Below are positions 24,795 to 32,881 of a stretch of 64,000 bases of DNA, one piece after another. The stretch lies in contig NZ_CP107796.1 in assembly GCF_036345995.1 (NCBI RefSeq), positions 4,712,001-4,776,000 of the forward strand, written 5' to 3'. Position 1 is the stretch's first letter, and the number at the start of each line of letters is the position of its first letter. Origin of the DNA: Streptomyces sp. NBC_00557 (GTDB lineage Bacteria > Actinomycetota > Actinomycetes > Streptomycetales > Streptomycetaceae). Position numbers and translations under genes: made by a program. Under the pieces are notes generated by a model that saw only the letters and a list, made by a program, of their open reading frames with translations, made no database searches and was not told where the DNA came from.

Positions 24795-25307
24795 ATGACT
24801 GAGTCTTTCCGGGGGGAGACCCCCGGGCCCCCTGTGCAGGACGGCCTGACGCACATCGACGAGGCGGGCGCGGCCCGCATGGTCGACGTGTCCGGCAAGG
24901 ACGTGACCGCGCGCACCGCCCGCGCCAGCGGCCGCGTCCTCGTCTCCCCGCGCGTGGTCGAGCTGCTGCGCGGGGAGGGGATGCCCAAGGGCGACGCCCT
25001 CGCCACCGCCCGCATCGCCGGCATCATGGGCGCCAAGCGCACCCCGGACCTGATCCCGCTGTGCCACCCGTTGTCGGTGTCCGGTGTGAAACTGGACCTG
25101 TCGGTCGCGGACGACGCCGTGGAGATCCAGGCCACCGTGAAGACCACGGACCGTACGGGCGTCGAGATGGAGGCCCTCACCGCCGTGACGGTCGCCGCGC
25201 TCACCGTGATCGACATGGTCAAGGCGGTCGACAAGAAGGCGGTCATCACGGACGTGCGCGTGGAGGAGAAGACGGGCGGCAAGTCGGGCGACTGGAGCCG
25301 CGCATGA
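24795..25307 (+). CDS. moaC: Cyclic pyranopterin monophosphate synthase MoaC
   Basis: A 170-residue enzyme of the first step of molybdenum cofactor synthesis, acting after MoaA. It carries A-R-M-V-D-V-S-G-K-D-V-T-A-R-T-A near residue 30, the metal/substrate motif LIPLCHPLSVSGVKLD (about 85-100), and V-K-T-T-D-R-T-G-V-E-M-E-A-L-T-A. Length is typical. The ATG at 24795 was chosen by homology; the preceding 131 bp after glp contain no gene. Its stop overlaps the mog start (ATGA). Confidence 0.95.
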   Translation: MTESFRGETPGPPVQDGLTHIDEAGAARMVDVSGKDVTARTARASGRVLVSPRVVELLRGEGMPKGDALATARIAGIMGAKRTPDLIPLCHPLSVSGVKLDLSVADDAVEIQATVKTTDRTGVEMEALTAVTVAALTVIDMVKAVDKKAVITDVRVEEKTGGKSGDWSRA

Positions 25308-25804
25308 GCTACCGGGCTCTGGTGGTCACCGCGTCCAACAGGGCTGCCGCGGGCGTCTACGAGGACAGGGGCGGCCCCTTGGTCGCCGAAGGCCTGAAGC
25401 GCTTCGGGTTCGCCGTCGACGGCCCCCGGGTCGTCCCGGACGGGGAGCCCGTCCAGGCCGCCCTGCGCGCGGGGGTCGACGCCGGCTACGACGCGATCGT
25501 CACCACCGGCGGCACCGGCATCTCGCCGACCGACCGCACGCCGGAGGCGACCCGCGCGGTGATCGACCGCGAGGTGCCGGGCATAGCGGAGGCCATCCGG
25601 GCGTTCGGACTGCAGAAGGTGCCGACCGCTGCGCTCTCCCGGGGACTGGCCGGGGTGGCGGGCCGGACGCTGATCGTCAATCTGCCGGGTTCCACGGGCG
25701 GCGTGAAGGACGGCCTCGCCGTGCTGGAGACCCTGCTGGTGCACGCCGTCGACCAGATCCGCGGCGGCGACCACGCCGGACCCAGAAGCGGGGGTGCGAG
25801 CTGA
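25304..25804 (+). CDS. mog: MogA/MoaB-family molybdopterin adenylyltransferase
   Basis: A 166-residue enzyme that adenylates molybdopterin before molybdate insertion by a MoeA protein. It begins MSYRALVVTASNRAAAGVYE, with the S-N-R substrate loop, and has the T-T-G-G-T-G-I-S-P-T-D-R-T-P-E-A-T signature near residue 66 and N-L-P-G-S-T-G-G-V-K-D near 127. It overlaps moaC by 4 nt, and the next gene's frame reads directly through its stop region. Confidence 0.93.
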   Translation: MSYRALVVTASNRAAAGVYEDRGGPLVAEGLKRFGFAVDGPRVVPDGEPVQAALRAGVDAGYDAIVTTGGTGISPTDRTPEATRAVIDREVPGIAEAIRAFGLQKVPTAALSRGLAGVAGRTLIVNLPGSTGGVKDGLAVLETLLVHAVDQIRGGDHAGPRSGGAS

Positions 25805-25824
25805 ACAGCCCATCCTGGCCCGTC

Positions 25825-26457
25825 GTGCTGGCGGACGGCGATGTCGTCCTCCGGCCGATACGGCTGCGCGACCAGCGGGCCTGGCGCGAGGTGAACCGGC
25901 GCAACCGCGACTGGCTGCGCCCCTGGGAGGCGACCATCCCGCCGCCCACGCCGAGCGGACCGATAGCGCACCGGCCGACCTACCGGCAGATGGTCCGGCA
26001 CCTGCGTTCCGAGGCGGGCGCCGGCCGGATGCTGCCGTTCGTCATCGAGTACCAGGGCCGGCTCGTCGGGCAGCTGACGGTCGCCGGGATCACCTGGGGA
26101 TCGATGTGCTCGGGGCACGTGGGCTACTGGGTGGACGAGGCGGTGGCCGGGCGCGGGGTGATGCCGACGGCGGTCGCGCTGGTGGTGGACCACTGCTTCC
26201 GCACGGTCGGACTGCACCGCGTCGAGGTCTGCATTCGCCCCGAGAACCGGCCGAGCCGCCGGGTCGTGGAGAAACTCGGATTCCGCGAGGAGGGGCTCCG
26301 GCCGCGCTATCTGCACATCGACGGCGCCTGGCGCGACCACCTGGTGTTCGCGCTCACCGCCGAAGAGGTGCCCGACGGTTTGCTCGCGCGGTGGAAGCGG
26401 GCACGCTCTCAGGCGGAGCGCCGCAATGCGCAGAACACGCCGGAGAATCGCGCCTAG
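25825..26457 (+). CDS. GNAT N-acetyltransferase, RimJ/RimL type
   Basis: An acetyltransferase of at least 210 residues that probably acetylates protein N-termini or amino groups. Motif A is weakly preserved in W-V-D-E-A-V-A-G-R-G-V-M-P-T-A, and the C-terminal R-P-E-N-R-P-S-R-R-V-V-E-K-L-G-F-R-E-E-G is typical of RimJ. GTG 25825 is the first canonical start, but related proteins keep the Trp-Pro just upstream of it. A CTG at 25801 overlapping the mog stop (CTGA) may be the true start and would add eight residues. It sits between mog and glpR, as rimJ does in the corynebacterial glp locus. Confidence 0.88.
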   Translation: MLADGDVVLRPIRLRDQRAWREVNRRNRDWLRPWEATIPPPTPSGPIAHRPTYRQMVRHLRSEAGAGRMLPFVIEYQGRLVGQLTVAGITWGSMCSGHVGYWVDEAVAGRGVMPTAVALVVDHCFRTVGLHRVEVCIRPENRPSRRVVEKLGFREEGLRPRYLHIDGAWRDHLVFALTAEEVPDGLLARWKRARSQAERRNAQNTPENRA

Positions 26458-26653
26458 CCGCGCACCGGCGGACGTAATTGAATGTGTGTTCGAAATTGAT
26501 CGGTTGTTGACCGTCTCGGGGCATTGAATTCCCGTCTGCGGTGGTCCCCTGATCGCATCGGTCGCAAAAAAAGCTGGAAATATCAGCCAGATCGTGCGAC
26601 ACACCGGCCCAATTGGCGGATGGCCTCGCGTAAACCCCTCTACGGTGTGAGAC

Positions 26654-27874
26654 GTGAGCAGCAGCGGCCTCATCTACGCAGTCATTGTCGGGGCCTGGGC
26701 CGCCTACTTGGTGCCGATGTGGCTCCGTAGGCAGGACGAGCTGAACGAGGCCCGTCCGACGGAGCGCTTCAGCACCGCCATCCGGCTGCTGTCCGGACGG
26801 GCGGGAATGGAGCGCCGGTACGCCAGGGACCTGCGGGCACGCTCCGCCCAGGAGGGGGAGCCGGACACCGGCGAACCGGACGCCGTCACCGACTCGGTGG
26901 ACGTCCGGGCCTTCGCCGTGCCTCCCGCCCGCCGCCAGACGGACGCCGGCATCGAGCCCGAGTCACCCGCGAGGGTGGAACCGGCGCACGATCAGGCCGC
27001 CGCGCCCTCGCCCAAGTCCCCTTCCACGCCCGCGCGGGAACGGACCCCGTCCGCGCGGTCGGCGCCCTCCGCGCAGGCGGCCGCGGCACGCGCCCGGCGC
27101 TCGAAGGTTCTCGCGCGCCGCAGACGTACCACCGTGGTGCTCTTCCTCGCCTTCACCCTGGGCGCGATCGTCGCCGCCGTCGGCGGACTCGCCTTCCTGT
27201 GGGCGCCCGCCGTGCCGGCCGTGCTGCTCAGCGCCTACATCGCCTACCTGCGCTCCCAGGAACGCCGCCGCTTCGCCTACCAGATGGACCGCCGCCGCGC
27301 GGAGGTCGCCGCCCAGCGGCTGCGCGAGCGGGAGCGCCAGCCGCGCCGCCGTGCACCTCTGGACGCGGGCCCCGGCACCGACGAGACGGAGGAGGTCCCG
27401 GAGACCGCGGCGGACCCCGGACTCGCCGCGCTCGCCGCCGACCGGCGCGCCCTGGTCGAGCAGACGGACCACGCCGAGTGGGTCGACCAGCAGCGGGAGC
27501 GGCAGCGGCGGCCCGGCGGGGACAGCTGGGACCCGGTGCCGGTGCCCCTGCCGACGTACGTGACCGCGCCGGTCGCGCCGCGCGCCACCTCCGACGTGGA
27601 TCTGGGGGCGCCGGACACCTGGAGCTCGGCGCGTTCCAGCTCGGTCGCGCCGGAGCAGGAGCCGGACCACGCGCCGCGGGCCGAGGCCGGCGAGCAGGCG
27701 CCCGCGTCCCAGGACGCGCCGGCCGGCGGCCGCAAAGACACGCTGCCCCAGGCCCGCAACCGCTCCCGCGGCGGAGGCCCCGGCGCCTCCGCGCGCCGGT
27801 CGCGCGAGCGCGGCCGCACGCCCCTGTTCGACCAGTACGAGGACCGCGACCGCCCGCGCGCGGCCAACGAGTGA
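26654..27874 (+). CDS. glpR: Gephyrin-like molybdotransferase receptor GlpR
   Basis: A 406-residue membrane protein. One N-terminal helix (S-S-G-L-I-Y-A-V-I-V-G-A-W-A-A-Y-L-V-P) leads to the conserved W-L-R-R-Q-D-E-L-N-E-A. A disordered charged linker follows, then two close helices (VVLFLAFTLGAIVAAVGGLA and the next hydrophobic stretch, about 157-200), and a long disordered Arg/Glu/Pro-rich tail. This layout and the W-R-R-D motif match the receptor of Glp in corynebacteria, a divisome/polar growth factor. It starts at GTG 26654 after an unusually AT-rich 196-bp gap. It is the last gene before the tRNA. Confidence 0.82.
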   Translation: MSSSGLIYAVIVGAWAAYLVPMWLRRQDELNEARPTERFSTAIRLLSGRAGMERRYARDLRARSAQEGEPDTGEPDAVTDSVDVRAFAVPPARRQTDAGIEPESPARVEPAHDQAAAPSPKSPSTPARERTPSARSAPSAQAAAARARRSKVLARRRRTTVVLFLAFTLGAIVAAVGGLAFLWAPAVPAVLLSAYIAYLRSQERRRFAYQMDRRRAEVAAQRLRERERQPRRRAPLDAGPGTDETEEVPETAADPGLAALAADRRALVEQTDHAEWVDQQRERQRRPGGDSWDPVPVPLPTYVTAPVAPRATSDVDLGAPDTWSSARSSSVAPEQEPDHAPRAEAGEQAPASQDAPAGGRKDTLPQARNRSRGGGPGASARRSRERGRTPLFDQYEDRDRPRAANE

Positions 27875-27921
27875 CGCCCGCCACACGTCGGGAAGGCGCG
27901 CTGACCAGTCCGGGAACGGAT

Positions 27922-27951
27922 TTCCAAGCACCCCGATCGGGATGCTAAAGT
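27922..27951 (+). promoter_or_regulatory. Possible promoter of tRNA-Ala
   Basis: TAAAGT at 27946-27951 fits a sigma-70 type -10 box 14 bp before the tRNA, with TTCCAA at 27922-27927 as a poor -35 at 18-bp spacing. Inferred from position only. Confidence 0.35.
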
Positions 27952-27965
27952 TTCACTCGTTGCAA

Positions 27966-28039
27966 GGGCCTGTGGCGCAGTCCGGTAGCGCACCTCGTTC
28001 GCATCGAGGGGGCCAGGGGTTCAAATCCCCTCAGGTCCA
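27966..28039 (+). tRNA. tRNA-Ala, anticodon CGC
   Basis: A 74-nt cloverleaf. The acceptor GGGCCTG pairs with CAGGTCC and includes the G3:U70 wobble that is the alanine identity element. The anticodon arm CCTCG-TTCGCAT-CGAGG has anticodon CGC (codon GCG). The T-arm is AGGGG-TTCAAAT-CCCCT. Discriminator A at 28039; CCA is not encoded, as often in Streptomyces. GCG is a frequent codon in this GC-rich genome. Confidence 0.95.
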
Positions 28040-28045
28040 CGCAGC

Positions 28046-28083
28046 ATGAAGCCCCGGTCGGCGGAAGCCGACCGGGGCTTCAT
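28046..28083. terminator. Bidirectional terminator between tRNA-Ala and the GNAT gene
   Basis: ATGAAGCCCCGGTCGGC (28046-28062) pairs perfectly with its complement at 28067-28083 around a GGAA loop: a 17-bp stem. It follows the tRNA by 6 bp and ends 5 bp before the stop of the minus-strand acetyltransferase. Confidence 0.9.
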
Positions 28084-28088
28084 CGTCT

Positions 28089-28565
28089 CTACAGCCGCTT
28101 GGCGAAGCAGAGGCTGTCCGCGTGGTGGCGGTAGTAGCCGAACTTGGCGCACGGTTCGTAGCCGCTGGAGGTGTACAGCGCGACGGCCTCCGGCTGCTTG
28201 GTGCCCGTCTCCAGCACCATCCGGACACGCCCGGCCGCGCGGGCGTCCTCCTCCAGGGCCGCGAGGATGCGGCGGGCGAGACCCCGGCCGCGCATCTCGG
28301 CGACGACGAACAGGCGCTTCAGCTCGGCGTCGCCGTCCTCGTTGCCCTCCTCGTTGCGGTCCCGGCTGCGCCAGCCGCCGGTGGCCACGGGGCGGTCGAA
28401 CTCGTCGTACGCGATCAGGTAGACGCCGTTCGGCGGGTCGAAGTCCGTCGCGGCGAGGACGGTGGCGTCCCCCTCGTCGCCGTAACGCTCGGCGTACTCG
28501 GCCTGGACCTCGTCGTTGAGCTTCACGGCGTCGGGGTGATCGAAACGAGCGCGGCGAATAATCAT
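28089..28565 (-). CDS. GNAT family N-acetyltransferase
   Basis: A 158-residue acetyltransferase. The acetyl-CoA loop is in E-L-K-R-L-F-V-V-A-E-M-R-G-R-G-L-A-R-R-I-L (about 92-112, motif R-G-x-G-x-A), and the C-terminal motif is Y-T-S-S-G-Y-E-P. The small-molecule or protein substrate cannot be told. The ATG at 28565 (MIIRRARFDHP) was chosen by homology; the frame stays open upstream. It is divergent from the exonuclease gene, which starts 79 bp away. Confidence 0.88.
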   Translation of the reverse strand: MIIRRARFDHPDAVKLNDEVQAEYAERYGDEGDATVLAATDFDPPNGVYLIAYDEFDRPVATGGWRSRDRNEEGNEDGDAELKRLFVVAEMRGRGLARRILAALEEDARAAGRVRMVLETGTKQPEAVALYTSSGYEPCAKFGYYRHHADSLCFAKRL

Positions 28566-28644
28566 GCTAGGTATCGTACTTCTATGCAGTCGGTGGGCCC
28601 CGGGCTGGTGCGGGCTCCGACCAGTGTGCCGGTATCGTGCCCGG

Positions 28645-29448
28645 GTGCTGACTGTGACCTCGGTGAACGTGAACGGGCTGCGAGCCGCCGCCAGGAAGGG
28701 CTTCGTGGAGTGGCTCGCGCAGACGGACGCGGATGTCGTCTGCCTGCAGGAGGTGCGTGCCGAGCCGCACCAGCTGCCCGAGGAGGTGCGCCGGCCCGAC
28801 GGCTGGCACGTCCTGCACGCCCCGGCCGCCGCCAAGGGCCGCGCGGGCGTCTCCCTCTACACCCGGCGCGAACCCGACGCCGTCCGCATCGGCTTCGGCT
28901 CGGCCGAGTTCGACGGCAGTGGGCGCTACGCCGAGGCCGATCTGCCGGGCGTCACGGTCGCCTCCCTCTATCTGCCCTCCGGCGAGGTCGGCACCGAACG
29001 GCAGGACGAGAAGATCCGGTTCATGGACGAGTTCCTCGCCCACCTCAAGGCGCTGCGCGAGCGGGCCGCCGCCGAGGGCCGCGAGGTCGTCGTCTGCGGC
29101 GACTGGAACATCGCCCACCAGCAGGCCGACCTGAAGAACTGGCGCGGCAACACCAGGAACTCCGGCTTCCTGCCCGAGGAACGCGCCTGGCTCGGCCGCG
29201 TGTTCGCCGCTGAGGACGGCGGCTACGTGGACGTCGTACGCAGCCTGCATCCCGGGACGGAGGGCCCGTACACCTGGTGGTCGTACCGGGGGCGGGCGTT
29301 CGACAACGATTCAGGGTGGCGCATCGACTACCACGCCGCCACGCCCGGCATCGCCGGGAAGGCCGTCAAGGGCTTCGTCGAGCGCGCGGCCACGCACGCC
29401 GAGCGCTGGTCGGACCATGCGCCGGTGACGGTCGTCTACGACCTGTAA
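28645..29448 (+). CDS. xthA: Exodeoxyribonuclease III
   Basis: A 267-residue AP endonuclease/3'-5' exonuclease for base-excision repair. Motifs in order: S-V-N-V-N-G-L-R-A-A near the start, V-V-C-L-Q-E-V-R with the metal-binding Glu, C-G-D-W-N-I-A-H (Asp/Asn), and W-S-D-H-A-P-V-T-V at the C-terminus with the catalytic Asp-His. Start GTG 28645 gives the usual length. Directly after its TAA is a 15-bp triplicate repeat in frame with no stop for some distance in another frame. Confidence 0.94.
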   Translation: MLTVTSVNVNGLRAAARKGFVEWLAQTDADVVCLQEVRAEPHQLPEEVRRPDGWHVLHAPAAAKGRAGVSLYTRREPDAVRIGFGSAEFDGSGRYAEADLPGVTVASLYLPSGEVGTERQDEKIRFMDEFLAHLKALRERAAAEGREVVVCGDWNIAHQQADLKNWRGNTRNSGFLPEERAWLGRVFAAEDGGYVDVVRSLHPGTEGPYTWWSYRGRAFDNDSGWRIDYHAATPGIAGKAVKGFVERAATHAERWSDHAPVTVVYDL

Positions 29449-29492
29449 TCCCGGTCCCTGTGATCCCGGTCCCTGTAGTCCCGGTCCCCGTG
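29448..29492. repeat. 15-bp tandem repeat after xthA
   Basis: Three copies of ATCCCGGTCCCTGTG-like units (29448-29462, 29463-29477, 29478-29492) follow the xthA stop immediately and sit 20 bp before the convergent merR stop. It is probably a young slipped-strand expansion. Confidence 0.85.
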
Positions 29493-29511
29493 GTGCCGTC
29501 GCCCCCGATCC

Positions 29512-30189
29512 TCAGTCCCGCTTGCTGATCCGCCGGTCCAGGGCCAGGGACAGTTCCGCCTCCACCACGTTGCGGGCCAGGGGGCGCAGGCGGTGGAGGT
29601 CTTCCTCGGGGGCGTGGCGGAGGATCAGGTCGGTGAAGAGTTCGGCCAGGGCGTCGGCGTGTTCGCGGACGCGGGCGGCGGCCGTGAGGACCTCGGCGAG
29701 CGGGATGCCCTCGCGGACCAGGGCGGAGGAGACGTCCAGCAGGCGGCGGCTGATGTGGACGATCTGGTCGCCGTCGGTGCCGAGGTAGCCCAGCTCCATG
29801 GCGGCGGCGAGGTTCTCCGGGGTGACCTCGCCCTCGAAGCGGGCGGCGAGTTCCTCCGGGGTGAGGCGGACCGGTTCCTCCTCCGTGGGCGTGCCGACGC
29901 CGATCAGGTCGGCGACGTCGCGGCCCTGGTCGAGGGCCTCGGCGAGTTCGGCGATGCCGCTGAGGGTGTGGCCGCGCTCCAGCAGGGCGGCGATGGTGCG
30001 CAGGCGGGCCAGGTGGTGGTCGTCGTACCAGGCGATGCGGCCCTCGCGGCGGGGCGGCGGGATCAGCTTGCGCTCACGGTAGAAGCGCAGCGTGCGCACG
30101 GTGATGCCGGCGAGCCGCGCCAGTTCCTCCATGCGGTACTCGCGCCGTCCTGGCGGCCGTGCCTCCGGGTGCTCCGTGTCCTCTGCCAC
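29512..30189 (-). CDS. MerR-family transcriptional regulator
   Basis: A 225-residue regulator. The MerR helix-turn-helix (YRMEELARLAGITVRTLRFY, about 19-38) and wing E-G-R-I-A-W-Y-D-D are intact, followed by a dimerisation helix. The long C-terminal domain (about 95-215) has no Cys cluster, so it is not a metal sensor; an organic effector is more likely. It is divergent from the monooxygenase operon starting at 30321, which it probably controls. Confidence 0.88.
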   Translation of the reverse strand: MAEDTEHPEARPPGRREYRMEELARLAGITVRTLRFYRERKLIPPPRREGRIAWYDDHHLARLRTIAALLERGHTLSGIAELAEALDQGRDVADLIGVGTPTEEEPVRLTPEELAARFEGEVTPENLAAAMELGYLGTDGDQIVHISRRLLDVSSALVREGIPLAEVLTAAARVREHADALAELFTDLILRHAPEEDLHRLRPLARNVVEAELSLALDRRISKRD

Positions 30190-30320
30190 GCCCGAAGCCT
30201 ATGTTGTACCGCCGGTAACTTTCCTTTCCCGACCCCTACCGCCGAGTACGGAGCTGCTCTACAGTCCCATTGCGCCAGTGTTCACTGGCAGAGTCCGATG
30301 CGATGCGTGGAGGCTTCGGG

Positions 30321-31916
30321 ATGGCCCAGCACGAGCATGTACGGGTGGCGGTGATCGGGTCCGGGTTCGGCGGTCTGGGAGCCGCCGTGCGGCTGCGCCG
30401 CGAAGGGATCACCGACTTCGTCGTCCTGGAGCGGGCGGACAGCGTGGGCGGCACCTGGCGGGACAACAGCTACCCCGGGTGCGCCTGCGACGTGCCCTCC
30501 CACCTGTACTCCTTCTCCTTCGCGCCCAACCCCGACTGGCCGCGCACCTTCTCCGGGCAGCAGCACATCCGCGCCTATCTGGAGCACGTCACCGACCTGT
30601 TCGGGCTGCGCCCGCACATCCGCTTCGACTCCGAGGTCAAGCTGATGCGGTGGGACACCGAGAGGCTGTGGTGGGAGATCGAGACCGTACGGGGCACGCT
30701 CACCGCCGACGTCGTCGTCTCCGCCACCGGGCCGCTGTCCGACCCGAAGATCCCCGAGATCCCGGGCCTGGAGACCTTCCCCGGCAAGGTCTTCCACTCC
30801 GCCCGCTGGGACCACGACTACGACCTGCGCGGCAAGCGCGTCGCCATGGTCGGCACCGGTGCCTCCGCCATCCAGATCGTGCCCGCCATCCAGCCGAAGG
30901 TCGGCCGGCTCACCCTCTTCCAGCGGACCCCGCCGTGGGTGATGCCCCGCATGGACCGCGCCATCAGCGGCGCCGAGCGCTGGCTGCACCGGTCCCTGCC
31001 CTTCACCACCCAGCTGCGGCGCGGGCTGCTGTGGGGCATCCGGGAGCTGCAGGTGCAGGCGTTCACCAAGCACCCCGAGGAACTAGGCCTGGTCGAGCAG
31101 CTCGCCAGGCGCAACATGGCCCGGGCCATCAAGGACCCGGCCCTGCGCGCCAAGCTGACCCCCGACTACCGGATCGGCTGCAAGCGGATCCTGCTGTCCA
31201 GCGAGTACTACCCGGCGCTGGCCCGGCCGAACGTGGACGTCGTGGCCAGCGGGCTCGGCGAGATCCGCGGCTCCACCGTCGTCGCCGCCGACGGCACCGA
31301 GGCCGAGGTCGACGCGATCATCTTCGGTACGGGCTTCCACGTCACGGACATGCCGATCGCCGAGCGCGTGGTCGGCGCCGAGGGCATCACCCTCGCCGAG
31401 TCCTGGAAGAACGGCATGCAGGCGCTGCGCGGCGCCGCGGCCGCCGGGTTCCCCAACTGGATGACGATCATCGGGCCCAACACCGGGCTCGGGAACTCCT
31501 CGATGATCCTCATGATCGAGTCCCAGCTGAACTACATGGCCGACTATCTGCGGCAACTGGACGTCCTGGGGGTCCCCCCAGGCCCTCAAGGCACTGGGGG
31601 AGGCCGTACGGCCCTCGATGCCCGGCCGGCGGCCGTCGAGGACTGGAACCGCAAGGTCCAGGAGCGGATGAAGCGCACGGTGTGGAACACCGGCGGCTGC
31701 ACCAGCTGGTACCTCGACGACAGCGGCCGCAACACCACCATCTGGCCCGGTACGACGTCGGAGTTCCGGCGCGCGACCCGGCGGGTGGACCTGGCCGAGT
31801 ACGAGGTCATCCGGGCGCGCCCCACCGAGTCGCCGGGGGCCGCACCGAGTGCCGAGCGATCCGGCGCGGCCGCGCCGAAGATGGCCGCCGCCGGGCAGAG
31901 CGAGGGCGCCGCATGA
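30321..31916 (+). CDS. Flavin monooxygenase, Baeyer-Villiger type
   Basis: A 531-residue FAD/NADPH enzyme. The FAD Rossmann motif G-S-G-F-G-G-L-G begins at residue 13. The Baeyer-Villiger fingerprint F-x-G-x-x-x-H-x-x-x-W-D is intact as FPGKVFHSARWD (153-164), and the NADPH Rossmann G-T-G-A-S-A follows. Such enzymes turn ketones into esters or oxidise N/S. The start follows GTGGAGG and ATG 30321 fits homology. The stop overlaps the hydrolase ATG. The trio with a hydrolase and an SDR suggests ketone (perhaps steroid, terpenoid or fatty) degradation: ester made, then hydrolysed, alcohol oxidised. Confidence 0.92.
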   Translation: MAQHEHVRVAVIGSGFGGLGAAVRLRREGITDFVVLERADSVGGTWRDNSYPGCACDVPSHLYSFSFAPNPDWPRTFSGQQHIRAYLEHVTDLFGLRPHIRFDSEVKLMRWDTERLWWEIETVRGTLTADVVVSATGPLSDPKIPEIPGLETFPGKVFHSARWDHDYDLRGKRVAMVGTGASAIQIVPAIQPKVGRLTLFQRTPPWVMPRMDRAISGAERWLHRSLPFTTQLRRGLLWGIRELQVQAFTKHPEELGLVEQLARRNMARAIKDPALRAKLTPDYRIGCKRILLSSEYYPALARPNVDVVASGLGEIRGSTVVAADGTEAEVDAIIFGTGFHVTDMPIAERVVGAEGITLAESWKNGMQALRGAAAAGFPNWMTIIGPNTGLGNSSMILMIESQLNYMADYLRQLDVLGVPPGPQGTGGGRTALDARPAAVEDWNRKVQERMKRTVWNTGGCTSWYLDDSGRNTTIWPGTTSEFRRATRRVDLAEYEVIRARPTESPGAAPSAERSGAAAPKMAAAGQSEGAA

Positions 31917-32881
31917 GCCGGCCCGCCCCCGACGCCCGTGTCACCTCCGGGCCGTACGCCCCGCCCGCTCCCGCCCGCGAACTCACCGTCGTCTCCGCCG
32001 ACGGCGCCCCGCTGCACGTCGAGGTGCACGGCCCCGAGGACGCGCCGCCCGTCGTCCTCTCCCACGGCTGGACCTGCTCGACCGCCTTCTGGGCCGCGCA
32101 GATACGGGACCTCGCCACCGACCACCGGGTGATCGCGTACGACCAGCGGGGGCACGGGCGCAGCCCCGCGAGCCCCGCGTGCACCGCCCAGGCGCTGGCG
32201 GACGACCTCGAAGCGGTGCTCGCGCAGACGCTCGCGCTCGGCGAGAAGGCGGTGATCGTCGGCCACTCCATGGGCGGGATGACCGTCATGGCCGCCGCCG
32301 CGCGCCCCCGCTTCCGGGAACACGCCGCCGCCGTCCTGCTGTGCAGCACCGGCAGCTCGCGGCTGGTCGCGGAGTCGCGGGTGCTGCCGCTGGGCGCCGG
32401 GCGGGTGCGCACCTGGATCACCGGGCGCGTCCTCGGCTCGCGCGCCCCCCTCGGGCCGGTCACGCCGGTCGCCAAACGCATCCTCAAGTACGCCACGATG
32501 GGCGCCGGTTCGGCCCCGCACATGGTGGAGGCGTGCGCCCGGATCGTGCACGCCTGCCCGCGCGCCGTACGCCACGCCTGGGCCGCCGTCCTTGAGTCGC
32601 TCGATCTCGACCACGGCGTACGGGAGTTGCACACGCCCACCGCGATCGTGCACGGCGCGTCCGACCGGCTCACGCCTCCCGTGCACGCCCACGCGCTGGT
32701 CGCCGCGCTGCCGCACTGCGTCGGCCTGACCGAGCTGGCCGGCGTCGGCCACATGACCCCGATCGAGGCCCCCGGCCTGGTGACCGGCCGGATCCGGGAA
32801 CTCGTCACCACGTACGTCACCGCACACACCACGTCCGAAGCCACGGGGGCCGGTCCCGCACAGATCAAGGAGGGCGCATGA
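31913..32881 (+). CDS. Alpha/beta hydrolase
   Basis: A 322-residue hydrolase. The oxyanion motif is V-V-L-S-H-G-W-T, the nucleophile elbow G-H-S-M-G-G carries Ser near residue 118, the acid is an Asp in H-G-A-S-D-R-L-T-P, and the catalytic His is in G-V-G-H-M-T-P. No signal peptide. It is translationally coupled (4-nt overlaps) to the monooxygenase before it and the SDR after it, so it probably hydrolyses the ester or lactone the monooxygenase makes. Confidence 0.92.
   Translation: MSRPAPDARVTSGPYAPPAPARELTVVSADGAPLHVEVHGPEDAPPVVLSHGWTCSTAFWAAQIRDLATDHRVIAYDQRGHGRSPASPACTAQALADDLEAVLAQTLALGEKAVIVGHSMGGMTVMAAAARPRFREHAAAVLLCSTGSSRLVAESRVLPLGAGRVRTWITGRVLGSRAPLGPVTPVAKRILKYATMGAGSAPHMVEACARIVHACPRAVRHAWAAVLESLDLDHGVRELHTPTAIVHGASDRLTPPVHAHALVAALPHCVGLTELAGVGHMTPIEAPGLVTGRIRELVTTYVTAHTTSEATGAGPAQIKEGA

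Noticed and set aside
27966..28083. tRNA-Ala as an integration site for a mobile element
   Set aside because: No integrase, excisionase or direct repeat of the tRNA end was found in the window.
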